Assembly (NCBI GenBank): GCA_965242615.1
Contig: CBDESR010000005.1
Span: forward strand, 310,001 to 374,000
DNA from: CBDBCU01 sp965242615
GTDB taxonomy: Bacteria > Chloroflexota > Dehalococcoidia > Lucifugimonadales > UBA3495
Direction: 5' to 3'
DNA length: 64,000 bases
Both the position numbers and the translations under genes were made by a program. The notes beneath the pieces were generated by a model that worked only from the letters and a program-made list of their open reading frames with translations, did no database searches and had not been told where the DNA came from. Positions 6,974-16,379 of the stretch are shown piece after piece (positions within the stretch are counted from its first letter, which is position 1; each line of letters begins with the position of its first letter).

Positions 6974-7993
6974 TTGACCGTACTGCAAATCGTCGCCAAT
7001 CGTCCCGCCGCCGGCAAAACCGTCCTGGCCGCCGCCCTCCTCTCCCGCCTGACCGCCGCCGGCCAGCGCGCCGCCTACTACAAGCCGCTTTCCCCCAACC
7101 CCGATGCAGACCCGGACATCGCCTTTATCGCCCAACTTCTGGCATCCGACCCGGCCGCCGTACCCCCGCCCTTGCCCCAACCCTTCAACCCGACAGCGGA
7201 CGCCTTGCCCTTGCCCGACCAACAGCCCGCGGCCATCGACGCCGCCATCGCGCAGATCGACGCCGCCTTTGCCGCCGTTCTAGTCGAATGGGCTGCCCCG
7301 GTCAGCGCCGCCGCTTCCCCCACCTTGCCCGGCTATCCCATCCTATTTTTATGCGGTTATAACGCCGGACTGACTCCCGCCGCCCAAGCCAACGAAATCG
7401 CCGCCGCTGCCCAAACCCTCGGCAGCGACCTCGGCGGCATCATCCTCAATGGCGTAACCCGCTACCGCCAGCACGAAACCGAACAAGAAATCCTGTCTCC
7501 CCTGCACGCCCAGGGCTGCCCGGTATTGGGTGCTATCCCGGAAAGCCGCCGAATGTTAGCCCCCACTATTCAACAGGTCGCCGACCACCTCGAAGGCCGC
7601 TGGCTTCAGGAACCCGCCGACCCGACCGCTACCCTGGATCGGTTCCTCATCGGCGGCAACATTATGGACTCCGCCCCCGGCTACTTCGGCCGCCACGCTG
7701 CCCAAGCCGTCATCACCCGGGCCGCCCGCCCCGACATCCAAATGGCAAGTTTCCTCGGCGACACCCGCTGCCTCATCCTGACCGGCGGCGACCCTCCCGC
7801 CGAATACATCCAGATCGAAGCCCGCAAACACGCCGTCCCCCTGCTCCTGGTCAACGCCAATACCCTCGACACCGCCGAAACCCTCGGCCGCCTCTTCGAC
7901 CAACCCCCTATCCCCACCCCGGAAAAACTAACCCACTTCTCCACCCTGCTGGAACAGCACTTGACCGCCCTGCCCGATTCCCTGCCGTTATAG
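6974..7993 (+). CDS. P-loop/DRTGG domain protein (phosphotransacetylase N-terminal-like)
   Basis: A 339-residue protein with a dethiobiotin-synthetase-like P-loop domain at the N-terminus (LQIVANRPAAGKTVLAAALL, where the GKT is the phosphate loop). A GTRYRQHE-like hinge leads to a C-terminal DRTGG domain (about residues 215-325; signature region GDTRCLILTGGDPP). The same pair forms the N-terminal part of long phosphate acetyltransferases, but the acetyltransferase domain is absent. Stand-alone versions are thought to be regulatory or nucleotide-sensing; the role is unknown. The TTG start at 6974 is chosen because CGGAGG lies 5 bp upstream and no ATG gives the P-loop. Confidence 0.8.
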   Translation: MTVLQIVANRPAAGKTVLAAALLSRLTAAGQRAAYYKPLSPNPDADPDIAFIAQLLASDPAAVPPPLPQPFNPTADALPLPDQQPAAIDAAIAQIDAAFAAVLVEWAAPVSAAASPTLPGYPILFLCGYNAGLTPAAQANEIAAAAQTLGSDLGGIILNGVTRYRQHETEQEILSPLHAQGCPVLGAIPESRRMLAPTIQQVADHLEGRWLQEPADPTATLDRFLIGGNIMDSAPGYFGRHAAQAVITRAARPDIQMASFLGDTRCLILTGGDPPAEYIQIEARKHAVPLLLVNANTLDTAETLGRLFDQPPIPTPEKLTHFSTLLEQHLTALPDSLPL

Positions 7994-8042
7994 AGTTTGA
8001 CGCCTCCGGCATTTCCCTATAGCCAATACAGGAGTTGCCGCA

Positions 8043-9083
8043 ATGCGCTTTGGTATGTTGTTTCCGTGGGCGGTTCTGTTGGTGATGGTAACCGTCGGAT
8101 TGATGATTTGGTGGCAGGCTGTTGTCGTTTCCGAAGTCGAGACCCGGTGGCAGGAGGCATACTCGGCCCAAAAGGAGCAAATGCGGCAAGCTAACGACCT
8201 TATCGTGTCCCAGCGCGATAGTTTGGGGACTGCCGAGGCTGATATTGACGCAGCCCGGTCTTATATCGAGTCTGCCAATTCGGTCATTGCAGAGCAGAAC
8301 GATGGTATCACCGGGCAGAACCGAATTATCATTCAGCAGGATGAAGTTATCGCCAGTCAACGCCTGACGATTAACCTTTTGTCCACTCCGGAACCAACCT
8401 ACACTCCCCGGCCGACTTATACCCCTCAACCTACGCACACCCCTCATCCGACGCACACCCCATATCCCACCGCAACACCCCGGCCAACTCACACGCCCCG
8501 CCCCACTTATACCCGTTACCCGACCCCAACTCCGACTATATGGTATCGCCCCACGCCAACGCCCTTGGCGTCGGAGAGGGTCAGCGTTTATGAGGGCATT
8601 AAGGTCTATTCCAACGATGGCTCGGGCCGAGGTTTTATCCAAACCGTCGGCTGCAAGGATTATCTCATCACCGCCGCCCATGTAGTGGGGAATAGCCGCC
8701 GGCTCTATATCGAATATCCCCTTGGCCGCAATGTCGGCTGGAAACCGGTAACTTTCAAGTACCTTGACCAGGACGTAGCTATTGTCGATATTACCGATGA
8801 GTTCATTCCTAATTGCCAAGATGGTTATTGGGGCAATGAAGCCCTTGGGCATATCTTGTCCGAGGGAGAAGTTACTTCGTATAAGTTGAGTTACACGACC
8901 CGGGGCGGATGTCCGTTAGTAAGTACGGATGTCATAACCATTAGCGCGCCGGTGTACCCCGGTTATAGTGGCAGCCCCGTTGTCAACAATACCACTAACC
9001 GGCTTATTGGCATCGCCGTCTGCGGGGATAATACCGGTAGCACTCTAGTTCCTTGGGATGTCATCAATTCCCTGTTGCCCTGA
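8043..9083 (+). CDS. Membrane-anchored trypsin-like serine protease with Thr/Pro stalk
   Basis: A 346-residue envelope protease. It has an N-terminal transmembrane anchor (residues 6-28), then a coiled-coil-like Q/S/I-rich segment (30-112) and a stalk of about ten TPxPT-type repeats (115-175). A chymotrypsin-fold domain follows, with triad residues His213 (ITAAHVV), Asp244 (LDQDVAIVD) and Ser309 (GYSGSPV). The domain is expected to face the outside. The substrate is unknown; the arrangement recalls DegS/HtrA-like anchored proteases but there is no PDZ domain. It starts 49 bp after the DRTGG gene and converges with the GT-C-like gene. Confidence 0.85.
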   Translation: MRFGMLFPWAVLLVMVTVGLMIWWQAVVVSEVETRWQEAYSAQKEQMRQANDLIVSQRDSLGTAEADIDAARSYIESANSVIAEQNDGITGQNRIIIQQDEVIASQRLTINLLSTPEPTYTPRPTYTPQPTHTPHPTHTPYPTATPRPTHTPRPTYTRYPTPTPTIWYRPTPTPLASERVSVYEGIKVYSNDGSGRGFIQTVGCKDYLITAAHVVGNSRRLYIEYPLGRNVGWKPVTFKYLDQDVAIVDITDEFIPNCQDGYWGNEALGHILSEGEVTSYKLSYTTRGGCPLVSTDVITISAPVYPGYSGSPVVNNTTNRLIGIAVCGDNTGSTLVPWDVINSLLP

Positions 9084-9118
9084 CCGGCAGCAGAAAACGC
9101 CGCCATCCCCCACCCCGC

Positions 9119-11518
9119 CTACTCCCCCACCGCCAACTCCACCTGCCAAACATTGCCCTTCCCCCCGACAAATTGGCCGGTACGGATACCGCTTATCGGA
9201 TAGTCCGGCAAAGCCGCCCCCGCCCAACACTTCCCTTCCAACCGTACCCCACGCTCCTCAAACGCAAAATCCCGATTGTCAAACCCCGCCGTCTGCCGTG
9301 CCGCCGGCAAATCCTCCCGACTAGCCGGCACAATATGCAGAAAGAACCGGTCTTGTGTATCCGCCGCCCGGCACGGCTCCTTGAGATAAACTATCGCCTT
9401 ATCCCCCAGATACAAGTCAAAAACCGCCCGCGCCGCCAAATGTCCCGCCGCTGCCGCCGCATACCTTTCCCGAAAATCCGCCGCATACCCTTCCGAATAA
9501 TAATCCCCTTCCCAAGCCACCGTCCCCTCCTTAACCTGATAAACCCGGATTCGGGCAATGGCATAATCCGGCAACGCCGTAGCCGCCAAACACTTCCCGT
9601 CAAACTTCACGCCCCAAATCTCCCCGCTGCCGCTGAACCCGGCCGCTCGCCGCCCGGCCGGCAGTTCCCGGCCATCCGCCGGGTAAATATCCGCTTGAAA
9701 CGGCGCCGCCAAATCCCCCGCTTGACACCGTTCCTTAACCAGAACCAGCCGCCCCCCATAGCGGTAAGCGTCAAAATCCGCCCGCAGCAGCGGCTCCCCG
9801 GCCGTCGCCCCCCGATACAGCTCCCGGTAGCCCCCGGCTGTAGCATCATCCACCCGCGCCAAATCCGGCGTTGCCACCGTCAGCGCCGTATTATTGTACC
9901 GCCTTTCCCGATACACCGCCGGCGGAAAAACCTCCCGCGCCCGCCCGTTTGCAGCGTAGCGGCGGTGCACCGGAATAATGTAATAATCCGGGTCTTGAGA
10001 CCCATCAAACCCGAGCCGCCGCCGTTCCTCGGCCCGCAGCATTCCCCAACTCTCCGTGCGCTCTCCGCCCAAGTTGATTACGCCCCCCGGATTTTCCCGC
10101 AGCGCATAACGATACCCCGCCATCAACGACGCCCGGCTGTAGGGCAAATCGTACTGGCCGCGCAACCCCTCCGGGCTTGCCCGATCCGCCAGAAAGTTAA
10201 AATACATTTCCCCATAAGGATGTAGCTGTACCATCTGCCAAGCCGCCAAGCCCACCCCCAATCCCGTCAAACCATACACTGCCGCCCGCGCCCGCCATCC
10301 TTTATACGCCGCCAACAACCAACCAATGCCATACGCCGCCAACAATCCCCAGGGCGTATAGATAAAAAACATCTGCCGCCAGCCGGTATATAGCGTTGCG
10401 CCCAGCAGTGCCACCGCTGCCACCGGCAGAACCACCCCGGCCAGCAGTAGCAGCCCGAAACGCAGCCGGGTATTGCTCCAGACCGCCCGCGGCCGCACTA
10501 TCCCCAACCCGGCAACCGCCGCCGCCCCGATAACGCCCAGCAGCAGTACCGCCGGTGGTGTGGATATAACCGCCCACACCGGCACATACCGCCAGGGCAA
10601 TTCATCCGGCCGCCAGAACTCCCCTTGAAACAGTTGCAAATTCGTATAGGGGAAGTAAGGGAACTGCGCCATCACCCGCCCGGCCGCCACAAAATTGCCC
10701 ACCGGGTCGCTCCACAGAAACGGCCAAGTAGCGTACAGCGTCAGCCCGGCCGCCGCCGCAAAGATCCCGCCGGTGACTAGAATATGCTTCCGCCGCCCTG
10801 CGCCGCCGGCATAAAACAGATCCATCCCCCGCAATGCCAGCGCCGCCGGCAGCAGCATCACCCCGATAACCCGTACATTGGTCAGCAGCCCCACGGCAAC
10901 GCCGCCCAGCAGAAACGCCCCCCAGGTATCCCGCCGCCAAGCCCGCTCCACCAGATACAGGGCCACCATAAACATACTTAAAAAGGGCAAATCCTTGGTG
11001 TTAAAAAAGGAATGGGCATATAGCCGGGGATGAAATAGAAACAGCAGCATTGCCAGCATTGCCAACCACCGACTGCCGAACAAATGCCAAACCAGCCGGT
11101 AGCAGCAAAGCCCCGCCGCCAGAAAGAATAGATGGGTCAAAAAATGCCGGCTTAAAGCGACGCTGCGTTCCTCCGCCAGCCCCAACCCCCGCTCCACCAG
11201 CTCCAGCAGCCCAAAGAAAGCCACCCCGTAATAGCGGTCCGTGCCGGCGCCGCCCCCATCCTCCCGCAGCAGGTCATCATTAGCCCGCAAAGCATAGTCC
11301 ACCGTGGCCTGCGCCAACCGCCGCTGGTGAACCTGGTCAAAATGCACCCCGTAATCATCCAGCAGCGGCCAGCCGGTCAGCAGCAGGATTAAGCAAACCA
11401 CAAAAGGACTGGCGGCAGTCAGCACGCGCACCGCCGCCCGGGGCGAGCGTCTAACCACCGCCAGTTTAGCCGGAACAAAATCGGGCATCAGCTTAACGCC
11501 GCCGGAATCCGGCCCCAT
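9119..11518 (-). CDS. Large polytopic membrane protein, GT-C glycosyltransferase-like
   Basis: A 799-residue protein. The first about 430 residues hold roughly ten hydrophobic segments. Near residue 54 is an acidic first-loop motif (DDYGVHFD) of the kind that carries the catalytic Asp in dolichyl/polyprenyl-phosphate sugar transferases of the PMT/ArnT type. An HPRLYAHSFFNTKDLPF block follows the third segment. The C-terminal 220 residues are soluble and contain two tandem related copies of a domain of about 100 residues (about 582-680 and 700-799), sharing LVKERC/YLKEPC, GKC and ALPDY motifs. A glycosyltransferase role is inferred from topology and the acidic loop. An alternative ATG is at 11488. 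No clear ribosome site favours either start. Confidence 0.7.
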   Translation of the reverse strand: MGPDSGGVKLMPDFVPAKLAVVRRSPRAAVRVLTAASPFVVCLILLLTGWPLLDDYGVHFDQVHQRRLAQATVDYALRANDDLLREDGGGAGTDRYYGVAFFGLLELVERGLGLAEERSVALSRHFLTHLFFLAAGLCCYRLVWHLFGSRWLAMLAMLLFLFHPRLYAHSFFNTKDLPFLSMFMVALYLVERAWRRDTWGAFLLGGVAVGLLTNVRVIGVMLLPAALALRGMDLFYAGGAGRRKHILVTGGIFAAAAGLTLYATWPFLWSDPVGNFVAAGRVMAQFPYFPYTNLQLFQGEFWRPDELPWRYVPVWAVISTPPAVLLLGVIGAAAVAGLGIVRPRAVWSNTRLRFGLLLLAGVVLPVAAVALLGATLYTGWRQMFFIYTPWGLLAAYGIGWLLAAYKGWRARAAVYGLTGLGVGLAAWQMVQLHPYGEMYFNFLADRASPEGLRGQYDLPYSRASLMAGYRYALRENPGGVINLGGERTESWGMLRAEERRRLGFDGSQDPDYYIIPVHRRYAANGRAREVFPPAVYRERRYNNTALTVATPDLARVDDATAGGYRELYRGATAGEPLLRADFDAYRYGGRLVLVKERCQAGDLAAPFQADIYPADGRELPAGRRAAGFSGSGEIWGVKFDGKCLAATALPDYAIARIRVYQVKEGTVAWEGDYYSEGYAADFRERYAAAAAGHLAARAVFDLYLGDKAIVYLKEPCRAADTQDRFFLHIVPASREDLPAARQTAGFDNRDFAFEERGVRLEGKCWAGAALPDYPISGIRTGQFVGGKGNVWQVELAVGE

Positions 11519-11653
11519 CCCAGCCTAAGGAGCCCGGTAAGGGAATAATCATCAATAACCCGTCAAACCGCCATCCTTCCCGCGCCGGCGCGGCAATCGG
11601 CAGGAATTGGCGCGGATTGGCTAAAACCGGCTCGAACCGGCTAAAATCGTACT

Positions 11654-11938
11654 CTACGCCACCTCGAACCGTTCCGACTGCGGCGGCTGCGCCCACAACT
11701 CCTCAGCCCCAGCCATCGCCACCGCCCGCTCCGGGCTGGCCCGCCATGCATCATAAATCTCGTTGCTTTCCCAAGTCACCAAGGTAGTAATCTTGCCCGG
11801 CTCCGCCAGGGAATAAAGCGTCTCCCGGCTGCCGAACCCCGGGGCTTTGCTTTGCGCCAGCCCGTTGCCCTCCAGCAGTTTCCGGGCTTCCGCCACCTTG
11901 TCCGCCTTGGCCCAATGGTGCGTCAGAACCCCAATCAT
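11654..11938 (-). CDS. ABM-like small dimeric alpha+beta barrel protein
   Basis: A 94-residue protein. Its pattern of a histidine-rich first strand (MIGVLTHHWAK), an amphipathic helix (VAEARKLLEGN), then ITTLVTWESNEIYDAWRASPE resembles the antibiotic biosynthesis monooxygenase (ABM) fold. That fold includes quinol and heme oxygenases and many proteins of unknown role. The helix ending YDAWRASPE matches the family well; the catalytic role is undetermined. GGAG lies 11 bp upstream of the ATG. It is monocistronic, between the antiporter gene and the GT-C-like gene, all on the same strand. Confidence 0.7.
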   Translation of the reverse strand: MIGVLTHHWAKADKVAEARKLLEGNGLAQSKAPGFGSRETLYSLAEPGKITTLVTWESNEIYDAWRASPERAVAMAGAEELWAQPPQSERFEVA

Positions 11939-12028
11939 AACGCCGCCGTCTCCTTTGCCCTTTTTCCCGGTTCGTCGTGGTTTATCGCAGTTTAGCGTAG
12001 TTCAGCGCCGGGGACTCCCGCCGGCCGA

Positions 12029-13459
12029 CTAATCGTCCGCCACCGCGCCGCTTTCCTGGGTAAGCTCCCCCTTGGCCTTGGTGCCGGCCCCGCCCTTGCT
12101 GAACAGCGGCACCAGCAGTATCGGCGCCAACAGCGTCGTCAGCATCGTCATCATTATGCCCACCCCGAACAGGTCATGCCCGATAATCCCCTCCGTCAGA
12201 CCCACCCCGGCGATAATCAGCGCCACTTCACCCCGCGGCATCATCCCCACGCCGATGCGCGCCCCGCCGCGCAGGTTGAACCCGCTGACCAACGCCGGCC
12301 CGCCGGAACCCACCACTTTGGACACTATCGCCAATCCTGAAATCACCAGCCCGAACACGATGGCATTCTGCATCGCCGCAATGTCCACCAGCATCCCCAT
12401 TACCACAAAGAACACCGGCACCAGGAAGTCCAGAATACTGGTCATCGCTTCCTCGACCTGCTCCCCCATCCGGGTACTGGACAAAGCCAAGCCCACCGAA
12501 AAAGCCCCGATGATAAAAGCCAGCCCAAACACCTCGGCCAACCCGGCCGCCAGCAACGCCAACGCCAGCGCAAACACCAGACCCGACCCCGGCGTACGGA
12601 AATGCCGCACCATCCGCTCAATGTGGGGCGCGGCCAGAATCCCGATGCCGGTCAACCCCAGCCAGAACCCGATGGCCTTAAAACTAATCCAGCCAAAGTT
12701 GCCCCAGGTAAATTCTGCCCCTGACACGCCGATGCCGATAACCACCGTCAAAATCAGGATACCCAGCACATCGTCCACCACGGCGGCGGCGATAATCGTA
12801 ACCCCCTCCGGGTTGTCCAGGCTGTTCAGGTCCGCCAACACCCGCGCCGTAATGCCCACCGAGGTAGCCGTCATAATGACGCCCATAAACAGGGCTTCAA
12901 GCGAAAAAATGCCATCCGGCCCGGCAAAGCCAAACATCACCGTAGCTCCGACTCCCAAGGCAAAGGGCAGGATGACCCCGCCCAGGGCTACCGCCGTCGC
13001 CGGCCCGGCGTAGCGGATGAACTGCCGCAGGTTCGTCTCCAGCCCGATGGAAAACAGCAGGACGATGGAGCCTATTTGCGCCAGCGCATACAGTTGATTG
13101 CTCACCGGTATGCCGGTAACCGAAACCCCATCCTGTACCGTATGAATAAACGGGATGGTCAGGCCAAACAGGGACATCGGCCCTAACTCCGGATCCACAT
13201 AGCCCCCGGGAAACAGCGCCGCCCACCCGAAAAAGGACATTCCCCCCAAGACATAGGGGCCAATCAGGATGCCCGCCCCCAGTTCGGCCAGTACCGAGGG
13301 AATTTTGAGAAACCGCGTCGCCAGTTCCCCGGCCACCTTGGCCGCGAACAAAATCACCGCCAACTGGATTAGCAGCTTGACCACCAGGTCAAGGATTTCG
13401 CCCTCCCCGGCTTGAAACAGGGATAGCAGGAGTCCCGGTTGAAAGATACCCTCAAGCAT
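12029..13459 (-). CDS. CPA2-family cation:proton antiporter
   Basis: A 476-residue integral membrane protein with about 12-13 hydrophobic segments, covering the Na_H_Exchanger fold. Recognisable blocks are FLKIPSVLAELGAGILIGP (first bundle), SIGLETNLRQFIRYAGP (about residue 138), and TATSVGITARVLADLNSLDNPEG followed by IIAAAVVDDVLGILIL, where the Asp pair (VVDD) is the ion-binding signature. MPRGEVALIIAGVGL lies near residue 408. It probably exchanges Na+ or K+ for H+ across the cytoplasmic membrane. There is no C-terminal TrkA-N domain, unlike KefB/C. The ribosome site is weak. Confidence 0.9.
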   Translation of the reverse strand: MLEGIFQPGLLLSLFQAGEGEILDLVVKLLIQLAVILFAAKVAGELATRFLKIPSVLAELGAGILIGPYVLGGMSFFGWAALFPGGYVDPELGPMSLFGLTIPFIHTVQDGVSVTGIPVSNQLYALAQIGSIVLLFSIGLETNLRQFIRYAGPATAVALGGVILPFALGVGATVMFGFAGPDGIFSLEALFMGVIMTATSVGITARVLADLNSLDNPEGVTIIAAAVVDDVLGILILTVVIGIGVSGAEFTWGNFGWISFKAIGFWLGLTGIGILAAPHIERMVRHFRTPGSGLVFALALALLAAGLAEVFGLAFIIGAFSVGLALSSTRMGEQVEEAMTSILDFLVPVFFVVMGMLVDIAAMQNAIVFGLVISGLAIVSKVVGSGGPALVSGFNLRGGARIGVGMMPRGEVALIIAGVGLTEGIIGHDLFGVGIMMTMLTTLLAPILLVPLFSKGGAGTKAKGELTQESGAVADD

Positions 13460-13552
13460 AATGAAAGCGCCGCCCGAATGTTAAAATGATGCCGCCGCAA
13501 AAATTGCAAGCAGCATTATAACACACCGACCGGGCTGGTTTCCCCCCTTTGT

Positions 13553-15274
13553 TTAGACCGACAAAACCACATCCACCAAAGCAATCCGCCCCGCGTTGAC
13601 CGCCGCCAAGGCGTCTTGCAACGCCGGTACCAGCTGCTCCGGGTCCGTAACCCGCACCCCATAGCCGCCAAAAGGCGTCACCAGTTGGGCATAATCCGGC
13701 CCGGGAATGTGTACGCCGTGCCACAAATCCGATTGGGCGGCGGTGCCTTCCGGGTAATAATGCAAGTGATTGCGCCGCATCGCCTCATAGTTGCCGTTGT
13801 TGAAAATCACCGTCAGGAAAGGCAAATTGGCTTCCCCGGCTACCCCGAAACTCTGCGTCACCGGATTATAGAGAAAGCCCCCATCGCCCATCAGCGCCAC
13901 CACCGGGCGGTTCGGCATTGCCAGTTTCACCCCCAAAGCCAACCCCAAACCCTGACCCAGGCCGCCGTTGGGATGAAAGTAGCTCTGCGGCCGATCCCAC
14001 TGCACATGACGCATCACCTGCCCCCGGTGCGAAGTAACCTCCTCGACAAAGACCGCATCCTCCGGCATCGCCGCGCTGACCGCGGCGCACAGCCAAACCG
14101 GGTCGATCGGCTGCCGGGAACACGCCGCCGCTTCCGCCGCCTGCCGACTTTCCCGCTGCCGGTTATGCTCTCCCGTCCAGTAATCCCGCCGTTCCGCAAC
14201 TTTAGCGGCGTAAGTGCCGCTGGCTGCGCCGCTGCTTTCCAGCGCGGCCGTCAGCAATTGCAAAGTCAGCGTCAAATCCCCCTCGACATAGCCGTCCGCC
14301 AGCAAATTCTGATAAGCCATCTGCCCCTTCAGCGGATTTTCCCCCAAAGCAATCACCGTCGCCTGGGCCGGCCCGGCATGGGGCGGATACCACGGCGACC
14401 GGCTCCCCAACAGCAGCACCAAATCCGACTGGTGCATCAGCGGCTCCGGGTTAGCCCCCAAATAAAGCGGATGGCTCTTGGGAAAGTTGGCGTAAGTGGA
14501 CGCGCTTTCAATCACCGGAATCGCCATCAAATCCGCCAACTGAACCAGAGCGTCAAACCCGGCCACTTCCTGCCCCGAACCCTCGGCAATAATCAGCGGC
14601 CTTTGACTGTCCGCAATGCGGGCCGCCAATCGTTCCAGGTCCGCATCCGCCGGCCGGGTCTTGGGCGCAACTGGAACCGGGCGGATTTTCTCCGGAGCCG
14701 CCCAGGGCTGAATCATCGTCTCAATGGGAACATCCAGAAACGCCGGCCCCTTAGGCACCCGCTGCGCCATCTCCCCGGCCCGCACCAATTGCTCATATAG
14801 CGTATGCGGACTGGTCGCCTGCCCGCTCCACTTGGTAAAAGGCTCCACAAATCGGTTCGGCCCGCCCACCACGCTGAGATTGCGATACCACTGCCCTTGC
14901 GGATCCAACTCCGGGTTTTCCCCGTAGCTGATCGCTTCCCCGGAGCAAACCAGCATCGGCGCTTCGCCCAGCCAAGCCCCGTGAATCCCCACGCCCCCTT
15001 GCAGCAGCCCCACGCCGGCGTGCAGCAACACCGCCTGCATCCGCCCGGTAACCCGCGTATAGCCCAACGCCAGATCCACCGCCAGCGTCTCGTGCCAGCA
15101 GTTGATATAAGTCGGCCCCGGCGTCTCGTTGATTTTCTGCCGCGCCAAAGCCTCCCACACCGGCGCCCACTCCGAACCGGGCGACGAAATAATATAGTCG
15201 ATGCCCAGGTTGCGAAAGGCTTCCAGAATGGCATCGCCGCCATCCGGCCGGGTTTGCCCTGCGGAAACAGTCAT
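13553..15274 (-). CDS. Thiamine-diphosphate-dependent enzyme, acetolactate synthase-like
   Basis: A 573-residue three-domain TPP enzyme. The N-terminal domain has the activating Glu in CWHETLAVDLALGYTRVTG (about residue 62). The middle domain is Rossmann-like (LVLLLGSRSPWYPP). The C-terminal domain has the cofactor motif GDGGFLYNPVTQSFGVA ending in NN (about 467-495). It belongs to the superfamily of acetolactate synthase, benzoylformate decarboxylase and related lyases; the substrate is unresolved. AGGAGG lies upstream of the ATG. No small regulatory ilv subunit is adjacent, which argues against a standard AHAS. A second paralogue lies at 24462. Confidence 0.85.
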   Translation of the reverse strand: MTVSAGQTRPDGGDAILEAFRNLGIDYIISSPGSEWAPVWEALARQKINETPGPTYINCWHETLAVDLALGYTRVTGRMQAVLLHAGVGLLQGGVGIHGAWLGEAPMLVCSGEAISYGENPELDPQGQWYRNLSVVGGPNRFVEPFTKWSGQATSPHTLYEQLVRAGEMAQRVPKGPAFLDVPIETMIQPWAAPEKIRPVPVAPKTRPADADLERLAARIADSQRPLIIAEGSGQEVAGFDALVQLADLMAIPVIESASTYANFPKSHPLYLGANPEPLMHQSDLVLLLGSRSPWYPPHAGPAQATVIALGENPLKGQMAYQNLLADGYVEGDLTLTLQLLTAALESSGAASGTYAAKVAERRDYWTGEHNRQRESRQAAEAAACSRQPIDPVWLCAAVSAAMPEDAVFVEEVTSHRGQVMRHVQWDRPQSYFHPNGGLGQGLGLALGVKLAMPNRPVVALMGDGGFLYNPVTQSFGVAGEANLPFLTVIFNNGNYEAMRRNHLHYYPEGTAAQSDLWHGVHIPGPDYAQLVTPFGGYGVRVTDPEQLVPALQDALAAVNAGRIALVDVVLSV

Positions 15275-15394
15275 AACAGCCGCCCTCCTGCCAATCGGTA
15301 GCGCGCCGGGGTTTTATGCAGTGTGCAGTATAGGTTGGGGGAATAGAAGTGTCAATGTTGATCAGGATAGCGAATTAAAGGCAACCCACCCCCG

Positions 15395-15787
15395 CTACCC
15401 CCGCCCGGCGTAAAGCCCCAACATATAGGCAATGAAAGCCTCGGCCCGGGACCACGCTTCCATATAGTCCTGACGGGAGAGGTTTTCCCGGTCAGCGTAG
15501 ATATGCAGTTGGTCGGCAGATTGCCACCAGCGTTCCAAGTTCGACGGGGCATTGCCTTGCTCGGCTAACCGATAAAGAAAACGCTCCTTCCCGCCAGTGG
15601 AACCGGGGTTTTGCCCTTGCTGGTTGGCAACGGCATTGATGCACTGCTTCGCCGCTTCGTAGATGAGCGCAGCGGCGCAATCCATGTCATCATCCCCTTC
15701 CAGCAGCAACCGCGCTTGACGCCGGTAATTCTGCGCCCTTATCGCGTGCCGCGCCGCCCTTTGGCTATGCCGGCTACTGCTGGTCAC
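15395..15787 (-). CDS. Small helical protein, HEPN/PaREP1-like (distal of a pair)
   Basis: About 130 residues, all-helical. The core RAQNYRRQARLLLEG, CAAALIYEAAKQCINAVAN and the C-terminal AEAFIAYMLGLYAG resemble HEPN/PaREP1-type small proteins. The RX4-6H ribonuclease motif of toxic HEPN proteins is not visible. The frame is open upstream, but a GTG at 15787 gives a start overlapping the stop of the preceding gene by 14 bp, so translational coupling is likely. Function unknown; the pairing with a second helical protein suggests a complex. Confidence 0.6.
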   Translation of the reverse strand: MTSSSRHSQRAARHAIRAQNYRRQARLLLEGDDDMDCAAALIYEAAKQCINAVANQQGQNPGSTGGKERFLYRLAEQGNAPSNLERWWQSADQLHIYADRENLSRQDYMEAWSRAEAFIAYMLGLYAGRG

Positions 15788-16133
15788 AGTGCTGTTCCAC
15801 AATGAACTTCCGGGCCAACCGATAGGAACTTTCCAGCCGAAAACCCTCCAGCACATCCAACTCGGCGTGATCCCGCATCAGCTTGCCCCCAATCAGGCAA
15901 TCCCGGTAGTAACCCTCACCAACGGAACCGTCCCCCTCCAACGCCTTCGCCAAGTCAATCAAATACTCGTCATACTCCAGCCCCCGCTCCCGGGCCAAGC
16001 CAATAAAAGTGGACTTGGTAGCCTTCCACAGCAGGGCAGCGGCCGCCTGATGATGCCCGGTAGCCCATTCCTTATCGGCGGCCGCCAAATACTCCAAAGG
16101 CGTCAATTCAGCAAACGATTCGGAAACAGTCAT
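15774..16133 (-). CDS. Small helical protein, HEPN/PaREP1-like (proximal of a pair)
   Basis: A 119-residue helical protein. ALTPLEYLAAADKEWATGHH-type segments lead to AAAALLWKATKSTFIGLARERG, the same two-helix pattern (small-residue helix ending in K-T/Q-x-x-I) as in its downstream partner and in the protein at 55829. AGGAG lies 8 bp upstream of the ATG. A TATAAT-like -10 (16169-16174, minus strand) lies in the shared upstream region with the divergent Cys-rich gene, but no good -35 is seen. Function unknown. Confidence 0.65.
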   Translation of the reverse strand: MTVSESFAELTPLEYLAAADKEWATGHHQAAAALLWKATKSTFIGLARERGLEYDEYLIDLAKALEGDGSVGEGYYRDCLIGGKLMRDHAELDVLEGFRLESSYRLARKFIVEQHCDQQ

Positions 16134-16302
16134 AGTAGCGACTCCTGATGGTTACAGCTTGCCAGCCTATTATAGCAGCAAGGGATGGCGGTTGTGGCAG
16201 TTCTATTCCCGGATTGCTTTGCCCCGAATATAGCCCAGGGAATAGCCGGCGTCAATTTTGGTTGATTTCTTAAAATTGTCCGAAAATTGACGAAAAGAAG
16301 GG

Positions 16303-16332
16303 TTGACAGGGAAAGAACAGGAGTTCTATACT
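16303..16332 (+). promoter_or_regulatory. Promoter of the Cys-rich HTH-like gene
   Basis: TTGACA at 16303-16308, 18-bp spacer, TATACT at 16327-16332, about 40 bp before GGAGGTG. The surroundings are locally AT-rich compared with the flanking genes. Confidence 0.7.
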
Positions 16333-16379
16333 TTGCCGCAACCTAGAACAAAAGTTTTATGGAAGCGGAGGTGAACGCA

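Noticed and set aside
13553..15274. Assignment as ilvB (acetohydroxyacid synthase)
   Set aside because: No adjacent ilvN or ilvC and only superfamily-level motifs are visible; two paralogues are present, so a specific symbol would be a guess.
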